From NCBI RefSeq assembly GCF_028769735.1, contig NC_088174.1, positions 1,509,501 through 1,573,500 on the forward strand: a DNA stretch of 64,000 nt. The letters run 5' to 3'. The position numbers and the translations under genes are program-made. This stretch comes from Zonotrichia leucophrys gambelii. Taxonomy: Eukaryota > Chordata > Aves > Passeriformes > Passerellidae. Every line of letters begins with the position of its first letter. The stretch's first letter is position 1. A model generated the notes under the pieces. That model was not told the DNA's origin, searched no databases, and was given only the letters and a program-made list of their open reading frames with translations. Shown piece by piece: positions 41,266 through 54,105 of this stretch.

Positions 41266-41516
41266 TAAGGAACCCCTGCCCATGCTCAGGGATTCCTCTC
41301 ACTCAGTTTTTACTGTGTTTGTTCTCACTGATGCTGATTCTCACTTCTTTGCCTGCTTTCTGTCCAAAACATGGGCAGCAAAGAAGGTTTCTGCTTGCTG
41401 CTGCCTTTCCAGCACACAATTGTTTCCCCTCTGATGGCCAGTGCCAAGAGGGAGAGATCCATGACTGGAACTGGAGCTGGGCTGCCCAAAAAAGTCCATG
41501 CTGTTACTATGGCCCA

Positions 41517-41597
41517 GGATAACAAATTGTGTTTGGTATTTTGGGTATACAAATTGTGTTTGGGATTTTGGGATAACAAATTGTGTTTGGTATTTTA
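41517..41597 (+). repeat. 27-bp tandem repeat, 3 copies
   Basis: ACAAATTGTGTTTGGTATTT and close variants recur at 27-bp spacing about 280 bp after exon 2. Confidence 0.92.
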
Positions 41598-44500
41598 AGT
41601 CTGACCCTGGAGCCAATGGTGGCAACAAGTCTGGAAAATGGATTTGTGTCATGTGTGATTGAGGTGAAAACCTTCTTGCAGAAACACTCTCACCTGTGTC
41701 ACTGACACTGTGCTGCAGCTGGAAAGGCTGAACAGAACAATCTCATTTTGTTTGCTTAATTTAAACACTGAAATATTCTGGGCCAGTTTAACCTCTCAGT
41801 GCACAGACCAGTGCTGATTTCTTTGTGATTCTGGGGAAAAGATTTAACAGCCCTTTGGTCTGGTGTCACAAACAAACAGTCTGCAGGAGGTTTAAGAATA
41901 GTCTGGAAAACACTGTTCTGTTTTTTTAAAAACACACCAGAAAAACAAATGAACCAGTGTCTTTAGGGCCCCAGCCCATGGATCATGGTCTTGGCTGAAC
42001 TCCCCATCTCTCCCTACACTTTGCAAAGGCTGGGAAGGTGGTTTTAGAAACTGGGGAACAAAGGGGAGAGGAATCAGTGAATCTCAGACAAATGTCTGGA
42101 ACAAATCCTGGATGCTCATCCTTGGTGCTGAGGGTCAGAACAGCCTGACCAGGCAGGATTCTTGCCTGTTCTGTCCAGTATTCCATCAGCTCTGCAGGAG
42201 GCTGGCTTGGCTCTTCCATCTGGGAATCACTTGTTGAGGGCAGCAGGGATCGGACACCTGCCCTTTCCCCTCCCAGAGGGGAGCAGTGCCTGGCTCTGCT
42301 GCCTTAGTGAAAATTAATATTTAAAAACAACAGTTCTGGTCATTTTGTCTGCAGGTCTTGAAGGGAGGCTGGGGAGAAAGATTTGCCCCTCAGGTTTCCA
42401 AAGCAGCTGAATAAGGAATGAAAGAACTGCGAGAAGAGCAGATGATCACTCACATCATGAGCAGGCTGCGTTTTTCTCTGTTGTACTTTGAGCCCTGCTT
42501 TTTTAAGATGATGCCAGAAAACGGCCTGATTTAGCCTGGGTGGTTCTAGTTTTACTTGCAAAATAATTGCTTTTCTTTCTATCTGTATTTCTCTTCTGCA
42601 AGCACAGAAGGAAAAGGGAGCAATATGTTGCATAGAATATGAATAGTATTCAAGTGAGGGATGTCAGACAGAGCAGACAGGTATAAAGCCAAATAGGATT
42701 AATTTCAGGATATTTCAGACTTCAGGCCTCTTGTAAGTACTAACAGGAGTGCAGGAGAAGATCACTGCACAGTTGGGCTCCTCTCAAAGTCCTTTGAATC
42801 ACTTCTGAGGACAAAACTGGGCTGGGAACCCAGTTTGCAATGAGCTGTCTGACGCTTCTGGCTCTCCAGCCAGATCATCTGAAAACCTTTGGCAAAGCAT
42901 TTGGCACTCACGAAATCTCATAGCAGGGAACTTCACATTTGCAAGTGGAGAGGAAAACAGGAACCTGCTGATTCCCTTGGCCTCCTTTACATGACAGCCA
43001 GGGGTGGCAAACAAAAAGGCTCCTGAATTCCCTGCACACACAGCAATTGTTGTCTCCCTGCTCACACCTGCACTAATCCTCTTAGTACCTTGGGGCTTGG
43101 ATAGAAGGAAGGTGGGGAGAGGAAACCACAGAGGGTTGGGAGCTCAGGAACTTTCAAGGAGAAATTGGATGGATAAAGCAATGTTTATCTGGGAGAAGAG
43201 AAAGCACAGCACAGGAGAAGGAAAATTTGGAGCCAGCAGGGAATGGTGAATGGTTTCTGCAGGGAGCTGCTGCACCCAGGGAGAAGGTCATGAACACCCC
43301 TAAGTCAGAAAGGTGGATGAGAACTCCAGAACTAAATTTAAGACCCAGCAACAAGCTGGGTTTAGACAGGTGAAGGTGTCTGGTGTATTTTAGTGCCTGT
43401 TCTGAGCACACTGGACACCCACAGGGCACAGCTGTGGTGGCTGCACTGTGCCTTTGAACATCCTGTCAGCTCCCAGTGCTCTGACAGGTTGGGAGGTACA
43501 GCTGAGAAAAAACAGCAGGAGTTTCAAACAAGATTTCACATTCTGGTGGTGGAAATGCCACTTTTCCCCCCTCTGTGGATGGCAGAGCCTTGGGCTGTCT
43601 GTACATCATGGGCTCCAGATGAGTTTTTGCATAACCAGCACATTGACACTGGCTCAGAAAAGCAGGCTCAGTGTTGGGAGGGATTTACAGCACAGAATTA
43701 CAGTCCAGGGCTGCCCATGGACCCACTGTTGTACCTTGAGGTCTCCTTCAGAAAGCACAGCAAAGTTTTGATTGCAGAGCCTCTCATCAAGGCTCCAAAA
43801 TAGCCCAGGTGAGACACTCCAAACACAAGAAATCAAATGGCTTAATGTTTGGGCTCTGACATATTTCCACTGCAAGAGAAATAAAAAGAGTAAAGCTTAT
43901 GGATGCTGTGCAGTGGAATCTCTCCTCAGAGACATGGCAGAGTGCCCCTGTCCTGGGCAGAGAGGGGGATTTATTCCTGTGTAGAGCTCTCCTTGGTCTC
44001 TTTGGATACCAGACTGAGCTTGCAGAATATATTTCTTCTCACTTCAGCAATGCTGAGTCTCCTTTCCTTATGTTGCTAAGCCAAGGTAAAGAGCAAAACT
44101 GGGGCTGAGGAGCTTTTACTGCAGCTTCTTGTGGTGCCTGGTGACTGAAGAGGGGAAGAAATGGCCCTGCCAAGGAGCAAGGAGGGGCTATAAAACCCTC
44201 ATGGTCTCCTCTTCCAGGAGAAGGTGCAGGGGTGGAGAAGTGCAGGGGTGGCAGTGCTCCATGTTCTCTCTCACCCCTGCCTTGGTTCCCCCAAGTGTTG
44301 TAATTTTAGATTGATTTTCCTGCTGAAAAGCTGCCTTTGACCCACTTTATTTTCTGCTGCTAAAGGAGAAGTGCTGGATAAATTGGAGTGAGCTTTTAAA
44401 GCACTGTGGAGAAGGAGACTCTGAGCCCAGAGCCTGGTCCCAGTGCCTGGCAGCTCGTGCCTTTACTGGGCAGGGGGGTTTAGCTCTGTGTTGCAGGTGT

Positions 44501-44886
44501 AATTCTCCATTTTGCTGCCCCATCTGCTTCTTTTTGCCTGTAAAATCTGATTGTATCTTGTTGAGCTCATCACTCACCTGCTTTCCCCCTCTGCAGCCCT
44601 TGCATTAGCATTCCCTCAGAGCCAGGGCCATCACATTTCCCAAAGAAAGAGGATGGAGCTGCAGTCAGAGCCTTCTGAAGGAGATTAGATTCTCCTGTGG
44701 CAAATCCAGCTCACATATAGCTCTGCTGGAGGCAGGGCCCACACAGGCAGCACTGCTGGGGACAGGCTGAGCTGCAGAGTTTGGGGTTCCTAAAAGCTTA
44801 GGAGCACCCCAGGGCTCCCTGTGCCACCTGCAGCCCACACAGGGCCCCAGAGGGTCACACACTGTGCCCTTCCCTGGACAGGCTGG

Positions 44887-44952
44887 TTTGGAGGGGCTAA
44901 ACCAGAGTTTGGAGGGGCTAAACCAGAGTTTGGAGGGCTAAACCAGAGGTTT
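44887..44952 (+). repeat. 22-bp tandem repeat, 3 copies
   Basis: TTTGGAGGGGCTAAACCAGA is repeated three times, the third copy one G shorter. Confidence 0.9.
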
Positions 44953-45781
44953 GAGGCCTTTCTCTGAGTCAGGCAAAGCAGGCAGGAATCTGCACAGCCC
45001 CTCCAGGCACAAACCTGCAGAGCCCCTTCCCTGGGCCTGCCCTTCCTCAGCCTGGCAGGGCTCTGAGGGAGCTCTGAGCTGCTGCTCTTCCCTCCTGTGT
45101 GCCAACATGGCTTGGGCTGTGGGAAATGGGGGGCTGAGCCCTGATTCCTGGGGTTCTGATGGAGCACATGCAGTTTGCTGCAGTGTCCAAGCAGCTTTTG
45201 GTCCCTGCTGGAGCTGCAGCCCCTGGGAATGTGAATTTGGATTTTAGGGAGAGAGGACAGGGCCTATTCTCTGGAGCTGTTCTTGTTCCCCTTTAGGGAT
45301 ACAGAGCCTGAAGCTGTCCCTACAGGATCCCCTGCTTTCTCCTTTCCCGAAATGACTAAAGGGTGTTTCTCAACTGGGTAAATGGAATTTCTGAGGCTGG
45401 GAATGAGAGTTTTAGGGAGGAGAAGAGCTGAAGAGGCTTTGCTAAAGCTGGGGGCAGTTGGAGGGAGGAAAGAGAAGAGAGCCTGTGGGCTGGAAGGTGT
45501 GGAGGGCACCGAGGCTGGGGGCAGATTACTGAGGGAGAAATTCAGGCTGGGGAAGAAAAGAGTGGTGGGGCCACGGGAGGTGAAAGCACCTTGCTTCAGC
45601 TGCCTTTCTTCTGCTGCCAAATGTGCTGCTCCCTGTCCTGGAAGAGGATGCAGGAGATGCTCTGGGCTTCCCAGCAAACTGCATCCACATTCCCAGCCCG
45701 GGAGACAACTAAATAAACTATTTAGTGCAGTACAACAGGACAGGGCTGGGGATGGACAGGGCTGGGGATGGACAGGGATCA

Positions 45782-46335
45782 GGGTGTGACACTGCACAGG
45801 GGTGTGACACTGCACAGGGGTGTGACAGTGCACAGATGTGTGACAGTGTACAGGGTGTGACACTGCACAGGGTGTGACACTGCATAGGGTGTGACACCGC
45901 ACAGGGTGGGGATGTGACACTGCACAGGGATGTGACACTGCACAGGTGTGTGACACTGCACAGATGTGTGACAGTGTACAGGGTGAGGATGTGACACTGC
46001 ACAGGGTGTGACACTGCACAGGGTGTGACACTGCACAGGGTGGGGATGTGACACTGCACAGGGTGTGACACTGCACAGGTGTGTGACACTGCACAGAGAT
46101 GTGACACTGCATGGGGGTGTGACACTGCACAGGGTGAGGATGTGACACTGCACAGGGGTGTGACACTGCACAGGGTGTGACACTGCACAGGGGTGTGACA
46201 CTGCACAGGGGTGTGACACTGCACAGGGGTGTGACACTGCACAGGGTGTGACACTGCACAGGGTGTGACACTGCACAGGGTGTGACACTGCACGGGGGTG
46301 TGACACTGCACAGAGTGTGACACTGCACGAGACTG
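45782..46335 (+). repeat. Minisatellite of GTGTGACACTGCACAGG type, 30 units
   Basis: I count 30 units of 18-26 bp; longer units carry an added GTGAGGA or GTGGGGA. Each unit contains TGTGACAC or TGTGACAG followed by TGCACAGG. Three short GACAGGGCTGGGGATG repeats precede it at 45738-45777. The minus-strand 399-aa open frame across it is a repeat artefact. Confidence 0.96.
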
Positions 46336-46869
46336 CAGACAAGGACACAGCCCTGGAAGCAGGCAGGGAGGCAGGACAAGGAGCAGATCCTGTGGGAATG
46401 GAGCTGCTCTGCTGCAGGGCAGGGTGGAGGCTGGATGAGAGTCCTGAGGCTCTGTGCTTCCATGGATTTCTCAGGTTATTGGAGCCTCTGGCACTGTAAC
46501 CCCTGTCCTGTACAATCCAGATTCCCTGGGATGGCAGCAGCTCTCTGAAGGATGTGTGTGTGTCATTAATCTGCCACATTAGCTAATTGGGAGTGAGAAT
46601 CCAGCATGGCACATTATCTCTGGTTGTGTCCTTGTGAATATCCAGTGGCAGCAGGTTAATCATCCAGCTGGCTGCTAACATGTTTGCTTTGTTGTGCTTT
46701 CTGATCATTATGAGGTGATCAGGCCTTGGTGCCTGTTGAAGGGAAAAGTCCTCTCCATCCAGTGCCTGCACTGAGCAGGGTAAATCTGCAATGATTGAGG
46801 GCAGTGCTGCTGGCCCAGTGCCATTTGGGTAAAGCTGCAGGCTGATAAATTGTATTTACAGAAATTTTA

Positions 46870-47210
46870 TATCATAGAATCACAGACTGGTTTGGGTTGG
46901 GGGGGGACCTTAAAGCCCATCCAGTGCCACCCCTGCCATGGCAGGGACACCTCCCACTGTCCCAGGGTGTCCCAGTGTCCAGCCTGGCCTTGGGCACTGC
47001 CAGGGATCCAGGGGCAGCCACAGCTGCTCTGGGCACCCTGTGCCAGGGCCTGCCCACCCTCACAGGGAACAATTCCCAATTCCCAATATCCCATCCAGCC
47101 CTGCCCTGAGGCACTGGGAGCCATTCCCTGTGTCCTGTCCCTCCATCCTTGTCCCCAGTCCCTCTGCAGCTCTCCTGGAGCCCCTGCAGGCCCTGGCAGG
47201 GCTCTGGGCT
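46870..47210 (-). mobile_element. CR1 LINE 3' fragment
   Basis: The + strand begins ATCATAGAATCACAGACTGG, then CCTTAAAGCCCATCCAGTGC, CTTGGGCACTGCCAGGGATC and CTCTCCTGGAGCCCCTGCAG. It is the longest CR1 copy here, with its 3' octamer end on the left. Confidence 0.88.
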
Positions 47211-48548
47211 CTGTCACACCCTGTCCCAGGTCACTGGATGTGTCAGGCACGCTCTGCCCTCAGGGAAGCTCTGGTGGCTCTCCCCATGGAAGGCTCTCCT
47301 TGCCCTCCACGTGCCTGAACAGATTTTCCAGGAATCTTCTCCTTGTGGGCCCTGGGGTGAGCCTGCCTGGCCTGGGGCTCCCTGGCTCTCCCTTTTTTCC
47401 TTTCCAAAGGATGTCACTCATGGGGAACATGAATAAGCACAATGCAGCCACCAGCTCTCCCTGGCTCCCAGAAGTGCTCCTGAGGGAAAAGGGCCTTTTT
47501 TCTGTGATTATTTTACTTTTATCTGCCTCTGCAAGTTCTTGCATTACACAAGAGCTGGTCATGACTTCCCAATTAGGGTTGAATTTTGGAACAGGACTTG
47601 GAGCCTCATGATAAGTCTGTTCCTCTCCACATGGAGGGGCCTCTCAATGGGAACATCACGTAGGACCAGCATTATGCAACTTGATTTTTTTTCCTGTAGT
47701 TTTTACTGATTTCTTTTGATTAATTCTTGATACAAAGTGCTCAGAATGGCTCTCAGGGCTTGGTGGTTTGGTTGCTGGGTGTTTTTCATGGCCTGGGGGG
47801 GGAAGCCCTCCCAGTGCTGTTTTATTTTACAGCCCCTGATGTTTTCCATTGCAGAGGTGTTGAAGAGACCCTGGATTTATTATTGTTTGTATTTATTTTA
47901 TTACTGTTTATTATTTATTATTTATCCCTGGAAATCCCCATAGGGATGGCAGCCACCCATCCTGAGGTGGGATGAAACTGGGAAAAACAAGAGTTCTTAA
48001 GTTTCTTTTCTAAGAATAGAGATACTTGCACTGAGAGGGAGGGACAGCTGTGCCTTTGTGTCCCTTTGGAGAGATGGGGAGCACACAGACCTTTTTCCAG
48101 GAGTGTGATCTCAGCTGTTCCCCACAGGAGGGAGGGAAATTCAGGCATTTTTGGGAGCCCCAGGTGTGTGGAACAGAGGGATGACCCTGTCAGAGGTGCT
48201 GGGTTAAAACAGGAGCATTTGCAGCTTTATCCAAATCACTCAATGTGACATTGCAGAAGTTTTGGGGCAAGGCCAGCATCTCCCCAGTGTGGCTGTGCCC
48301 CCTCACTGTCACCTGTACTCCATCACTGAGGCCCAGGGATCCAGCCTGGGCTGGTGGCACTGGGACCAGGGGCACAGTTAACCCTTGGAGTGCCACCTCC
48401 CCTTGGCCCAGCACGGCCCAGCTCCCCCCAGGGCTGAGAGCTGCAGGTGCAAACACCCAGGGCTGGCTCACCACTCTCACCCAGCTCCTGGGTGGGAACA
48501 AGAGTCTGGGCATGCATTTCAGCCCATATTTCAACAGCTCCATCAGCT

Positions 48549-48688
48549 TTTCCATGATTACCCCTGGAATATTTTCATTTTCCGTGATTATCCCTGGAAT
48601 ATTTTCATTTTCCATGACTATCCCTGGAATATTTTCATTTTCCATGATTATCCCTGGAATATTTTCATTTTCCATGGTTAACCCTGGG
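48549..48688 (+). repeat. 30-bp minisatellite, about 4.6 copies
   Basis: TTCCATGATTATCCCTGGAA followed by TATTTTCATT repeats at 30-bp spacing with few substitutions, suggesting recent expansion. Confidence 0.93.
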
Positions 48689-51476
48689 TTTGGGTGAGGA
48701 AACCTCCTCCAGCTGCAGGGACTGGCCCAAGGTCAGTGCCACAGCTGCCACTGCACCTCAGCTTTTATTACTCATGGTCCCAACTTCAAATGATGCCCTG
48801 GAAGAAGGATCCTTGCTGGAATTTCAGAGAACTTCCGAGGTTTAGATGGAAACAGGAGTGTTTGAACAGCACTGTGGGATTCATCCTTCCAGCAGCAGGG
48901 GCTGGAGGGTGCAGGGTGGAAGCACCTTCAGCTTCCTCTGGAGCTGATAAAATTGTTGCATTTGTTTTTAATCTAAGGCAGAAGTCATCTAGAGTAGAAA
49001 TGTAATTTTTTTTTTCCTTTTGGGAACATGGATTCTAGCAGGAAGGAGCAAAAATTTCATTAAAGAAGAAAGCAGGACTCCTGAGATTTGCAGATGAGGA
49101 AGGAGGGAGTGTTCCTGCTGTGCACAAAAGGCAGCCTGAATTTGAGGAATCCTGGAAGTTTGTAAGTTTGCTATCTGCCTTGGAGTTTCAAAGCCTTTAG
49201 GATTCATGACTCAGGCTTACACACACATGCCTTGTAATGATTAGATCTTTCTGGCTTTTTTTTTAAGTGAAAATCAAATTTTTTCTCAGGATCACCTGAC
49301 TCCAGGAGGCAGAGCTTTAAAAATGTGCTCTGCTGCCAAACTGGCAGGAATGTCATCAAACTTGGTAACAGGCTGTTCCTGTTGGGTTTGGGAAGGCTGC
49401 AAAATCCCTTTCTGTAGGAGGGGAAAAGCAGGGTGGGAAGGTATTTTAAACTTCAACCAACAGGGTTTAATCCCCACACTGCTCCTGCTGGATTTTCACA
49501 TCTGTTTGTTGGAATGCCAATGGAGCTGCCACCAGGACATGTCCCTTGCACGACTCCCTGTGCCATTCTGGCCTTCCCAGCACCCATTTTCCCTTCTCAG
49601 AGTGCCCCCAGGTTTTCCCAGCACTGAAATTGGTGGCACTGCTATCAGTAATTGCCCCTTAGGTCCTTACCCTAACAGGGACATTGCTCAGCATCAACAC
49701 TTGTTTAATTTATTTAATTTTTATTTAATTTTTATTTCTTTTCCAGCAGAAACCACTGCTTATGTTCATGGGGTGTTGCTCTGCCTCAGTGGACCCCAAA
49801 CCTCTTCCAGAGGAGGGTGGGCTTGCTGAAAGAGACACTTTTCTAGCCAGATTTTGGGCTAGAAATTTTTTGTTTTTCTGAAAAAGAGCCATTTGTTTCA
49901 GCATGCTGGATTCCACTGTATTTGGTGGGATTGGATCATCAGCTCCCTCACAGTGACCCAGGGCTCAGCCAGGCCTCCCAGTGCTGACAGAAATCCTACA
50001 AAACCCCTTTCTGATCCCCCAGATTTACAGCATCATTAACATCCTGCTAAAAAAGAGATGGGTTTGGGTTTTTTGGTGTTTGTTTTTTTTCTTTCTTGGC
50101 CTTTACAACTCCCTGTGGGAGGGCAGAACGTGGGAGCTGCAAGAGGTGGTTTAGCAGAACAGCTGCTGGTTGGGAATGCAGGGAAGGAGCAGGGGCAGGT
50201 TTGGAGGTTTTTACTTTCCTCATTTACAGGAACACTGCCCTTTACAATCTGTGCAAAGCCCAGTTTAAACTGAATAATGGGGAAGCGGGAAACACTATTA
50301 ACATTGAAAGGAAGCCTGAAGATCAGGTTAATGATGCTGCCTGGTTTGCTTGTACTCTGTGTGTGGACAGTTCCACTGCTCAGAGGAAAATGTATTTTTA
50401 GTTTGAAAGTCCCCAGGATTTGGGGACTTCAAACACTGAGGAGAGAAATTGCCTCATTTCCATCACAGCTGAGGTGGTCTGTGAAAGACAGAGGTATTTC
50501 TGTCAGCTCGAAGTTTTATTTAATGTTTGTTTACAAACTACCCTGAGCCCAATTGGAGTCAATCAGAGTTATTTGAAGCAGCTTTTGTGGGAAAAGGTAA
50601 CAGAAGGAGCCCTTGATCCGTATGGTGTGTGCAGAGCACAGGCTGGTTCAGACACACAGGGGAGAGGTGGAATTTGCAATTTCTATGGATGCTTTTTATT
50701 TGATATTGGAAGGCAGCTTCAGTGTGCTGAGAACACACAGATCATTTTTCACTGCTTTTTCTAATTTTCAGTGCCCAGTGCACCTGTCCCAAGCTGCCCT
50801 CAGCCCCCAGGTTTAGGACCCTTGCTCAGGGGTGTCCATTCTGCTTTGGGGTGCCATGCTTTGGGGATCCCAGTGCTGCGCTGCTGAGATGTGCCTGAGC
50901 CAGGAAGGCTGTCCCTGTGAGCTGATGAGGAAAGCTGCTGAGAAATGGAATCAGGGCTCCCTCAGAGCCTGGGAGGTCACAGAGCTCCAGAAGCACAGCC
51001 CAGAGCTGATGTGCACTTCAGATCTCTGGAGCAGCCAGATATCTCCGTATGGAATCCATATGGACACATCACCTGGAATCAGTCCCCTGGGAAGGGCTTA
51101 GCCCTGCTCCCAGAGGATCCTGTGTTCAGCTGGGGGTGGCAGGAGCTGGGACAGTGTGCTTGCCACCAGCACTGCAGTTTCCTCAGGCTGCCCTGTCTTA
51201 CTCTCAATTGCGAGCTCTTGGAGCATTCACTCATTCACTCATTCACCCTGTCACAGGGGGCTTTCACATTTGGGGTCAGAGCAGCCAGCACTGCCATCCC
51301 CAGGAGATGGGGAGTGTGTGGGGAGTGTTTGGGGCTGGTTGCACCAGTATGGAACTGGGCAGGGTGGGCTGGGAGCTCTGTGCACCCTCCATGGGTGGAT
51401 CCAACATCTCCCAGAGCCCTGCAGCCCTGGAATTATTGTTGCTGGCAGTGATCCCTGTGCCTGCCTCTGTCCCCAG

Positions 51477-51668
51477 CTATGGGTGAACCAGGAGGATGGC
51501 GTGGAGGAGGGAACCAGCGAGGTGCAGAACGGGCACCTGGACCCCAGCGCCGACTGCCTGTGCCTGGGCAGGACCGTGCAGAACCGCGACCAGATGAGAG
51601 CCAACGTCATCAACGAGATCATGAGCACCGAGCGCCACTACATCAAACACCTCAAGGACATCTGTGAG
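51477..51668 (+). CDS. ARHGEF9: ARHGEF9 coding exon 3, linker and start of DH domain
   Basis: This 192-nt exon (64 codons, phase 0 at both ends) follows a CTGTCCCCAG acceptor and continues exon 2 in frame with [12 protein letters not shown]. It encodes the SH3-DH linker ([24 protein letters not shown]) and then the first conserved helix of the RhoGEF DH domain, [19 protein letters not shown]. That helix is DH conserved region 1 and contacts the Rho GTPase switch regions. The linker carries several differences from the mammalian protein as I remember it (EDG for EDE, TSE for PSD, PSAD for PNSD, RTV for RPL), while the DH part looks identical. GC3 is about 91 percent. The donor is GTATCT, lacking the usual G at +5, and the last 31 nt plus the donor recur twice in the following intron at a spacing of about 79 bp. 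Confidence 0.96.
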
Positions 51669-51842
51669 GTATCTGGGGCTGGGGAACCTCTGGGGGCTGG
51701 CCTGGGGCTGTTCCTACTACATCAAACACCTCAGGGACATCTGTGAGGTACCTGGGCTGGGAACAGGACATGGGGCTGGCCTGGGTCTGTCCCCATCATG
51801 TCAAACCCCTCAGGGACATCTGTGAGGTACCTGGAGCTGGGG
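51638..51842 (+). repeat. Tandem triplication of exon 3 end and splice donor (period about 79 bp)
   Basis: The unit starts in exon 3 at CTACATCAAACACCTC, includes GACATCTGTGAG and the donor, and extends about 48 bp into the intron. It recurs starting at 51717 and again near 51797. Copy 2 has CTCAGGGACATCTGTGAG followed by GTACCT; copy 3 has CCCTCAGGGACATCTGTGAG followed by GTACCT. The extra GT dinucleotides are at 51748 and 51827. The copies share the CTGGGGCTGG and GGCCTGG-type intronic part, so whole genomic units were duplicated and not the exon alone. Confidence 0.93.
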
Positions 51843-53800
51843 CACACCTGCCCATGGTGAGGGGCTTGCAAGGGTTGAGCCTGGGTTTGTCCCTGGGTGA
51901 TTTGGGAACAAGCTGAAGTGTCTGAGGACTGTGTCTAATGGAGGAGCAGCATCTGTCAATATGTATTGATAGTTCTGAGAATTTCCTGCTGGATCTGATA
52001 ATTCCTTTAGTTTGTATTAACCAAAAGTGCAATTTCCTGACCTTTATTCCATAGCTCTTTGACTAAAACATGATGAGGTTGAGATCCTTCAAGCAGCCCT
52101 CTTAATTAAAACTCAGTGCCATCTACTTTTGAACTTGTGATTGAGGAAATTAGGTTGTAATTAAACCAATCAGTTACCCATGTCATCTGTGCCTTTCATG
52201 TCGGGTTCACAATTTCCCCTGGCTCAGGATGGCCCCCATTTGCCTTTTTCATGGCGAGACTGAGGGCAAAACGTTCCCACCATGGGAAATGAAGAAGGGA
52301 ACCAGCAAGCAATGGACTTTAGTGACTGTCCCCACAAATCCCCAACCTGGTTCTTGTTCATTAGGTTAGAATTAACCCCTACAACCCCTTAGGTTCAGGA
52401 TTAGTGCCCTGAGCTGAGCCCAAGGTGCAGAGCCTGTGGTGCTGGGTGTTTGGGAAGGGGAACACGCGGCTGTGTCAGAGTTGGGCACTGTGTGTGGAGA
52501 TGTCCTTATCACTGAGAGGCAGAAGTTTGTGAGCCCTGAAATCAAAGTCTGGGGATGGCTTTCGGCTCATCCCTCGCAATGTTTAGGATTTAGTGAGCCT
52601 GTGCCCAGTCAATGTGGTGAAGCCCCCTGGGGATGGTGCTTAGAGGAATGTCTTCCTCCCTTCATCCTTGCTGCTTTTCTCCCAGCAAGGCAGAGCAGCC
52701 ATCCAAAAAGCATCTATGACACTTTTCAAATATGGAAGAGCCTTGGGATTTCAATTTGGGAACAAATGAGCTTAATTTCAATGTGCTATTTCAGTCAGAG
52801 AGCTTTGCATTGGAGAAGGGAAGACTGCAGACACTTCTCCACATTTTGTTTCTTTTCCTGCATTTGCACTTTTTGTTGGAAACAAAAACAAAAGAAACAA
52901 AAATAAACCTTGACTTGCATCTCCAGCCATGTCACCATGTTTCTGCCAATTGGGATTCTCAGGAGGTGCAGACAGGTTCAGCTGCAGTGGGGGAGCACTG
53001 ATTTACTGCCCCTAATGATGTGTCCCAGACAGGAGAGATCCAGAGATCCTTGCTCTGTGTGATGCAGACTGGGATTGAGGGGATAAATCTTACCTGCAGG
53101 TAGAGCACCAGGAAATGATTCAGCTAAGCAGGGAGGAGGCTGAAATGGGCATTCTCATCTGTGCAACGATGGGCTGTGCCTTGCTGGAGAGGCTCATTAT
53201 GCTCAGTCTAATCCCAGCAATCCCTCTGCTGGGCAAGGCTCCCTGAGCTCTGTCAGCTAGGGCTGGAACAGCGGGGTGGGAGCAGGGCTGGAATGGGAGA
53301 GATGGGCTGGACTGACTGGGAGAGCTGGGCTGGACTGGAGCCCCATGCCCTGGTGGGATGGGCAGGGCTGCTGTTTGTGCCATAGCACGAGCAGGCAGCA
53401 GACAGCCCCTGTGAGCTGCTCCGACAGTGGCACATTCCCCTCTTCCCAGGGCTCTTTGTTTTAGGGTGTTTTAGGTGTAGGATGAAGGATGAGGTGTGAG
53501 AGGTGATGGCAGAGCAGCTCTGGCTGGGCTGAGCCTGGTTTAGTGCTGAGTTTAGCTGTGTGTGGTTATTGTTTTTAGCTGCAGTGAATAACAAATAACA
53601 AATCCTGACCCCAGGGAGGCACCTGAGGATGTGAGGTCGTTCCTGGGGGGTTATGATGAAGAGCCCTCCCATTGCTCCCCTCTGCTTCAGGATGCATTTC
53701 CAGTCCCTGCTCCTGTGTCACTGCACACCCTGTGACTACTCCAACACCCACGGCACGAGTCTGGCCAGGCAGGGAGCTCAGGAGCTGGCCAGCACCAGGA

Positions 53801-54105
53801 GGGATGGATGGATGGATGGATGGATGGATGGATGGATGGAGGGAGTGTGATGATGGATGAGATATATGGATGAGATATGGATGGAATGGGTGGATGGTTG
53901 GATGGATGATGGATGGATGGATGGATGGATGGATGGAGTTTGGATGGATGGATGATGGATGGATGGATGGATGGAAGGATGGAGGTGGTTGGATGGATGA
54001 TGGATGGATGATGGTTGGTTGGATGGATGATGGATGGATTGGAGGGTGTTGGTTGGATGGATGATGGATGGATGTGTGGATGGATGATGGATGGATGGAT
54101 TGAGA
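53801..54105 (+). repeat. Degenerate (GGAT)n array
   Basis: GGATGGAT runs are interspersed with GATGATGG, TTGG and GGAGTTT variants. It is the third GGAT/ATCC locus in the window and the most decayed; the minus-strand HPSI open frames are artefacts. Confidence 0.93.

Noticed and set aside
45264..46579. Minus-strand frames of 399, 266 and 201 aa rich in CSVTPCAVSHP
   Set aside because: They are translation of the GTGTGACAC minisatellite in intron 2, open in several frames at once, with no start context or homologous domain.
51156..51476. 107-codon open extension upstream of exon 3 with an ATG at 51156, a possible alternative first exon
   Set aside because: The sequence has no conserved character, and the known protein joins exon 2 to exon 3 exactly at the AG before 51477. 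A cap-site data set would be needed to revive it.
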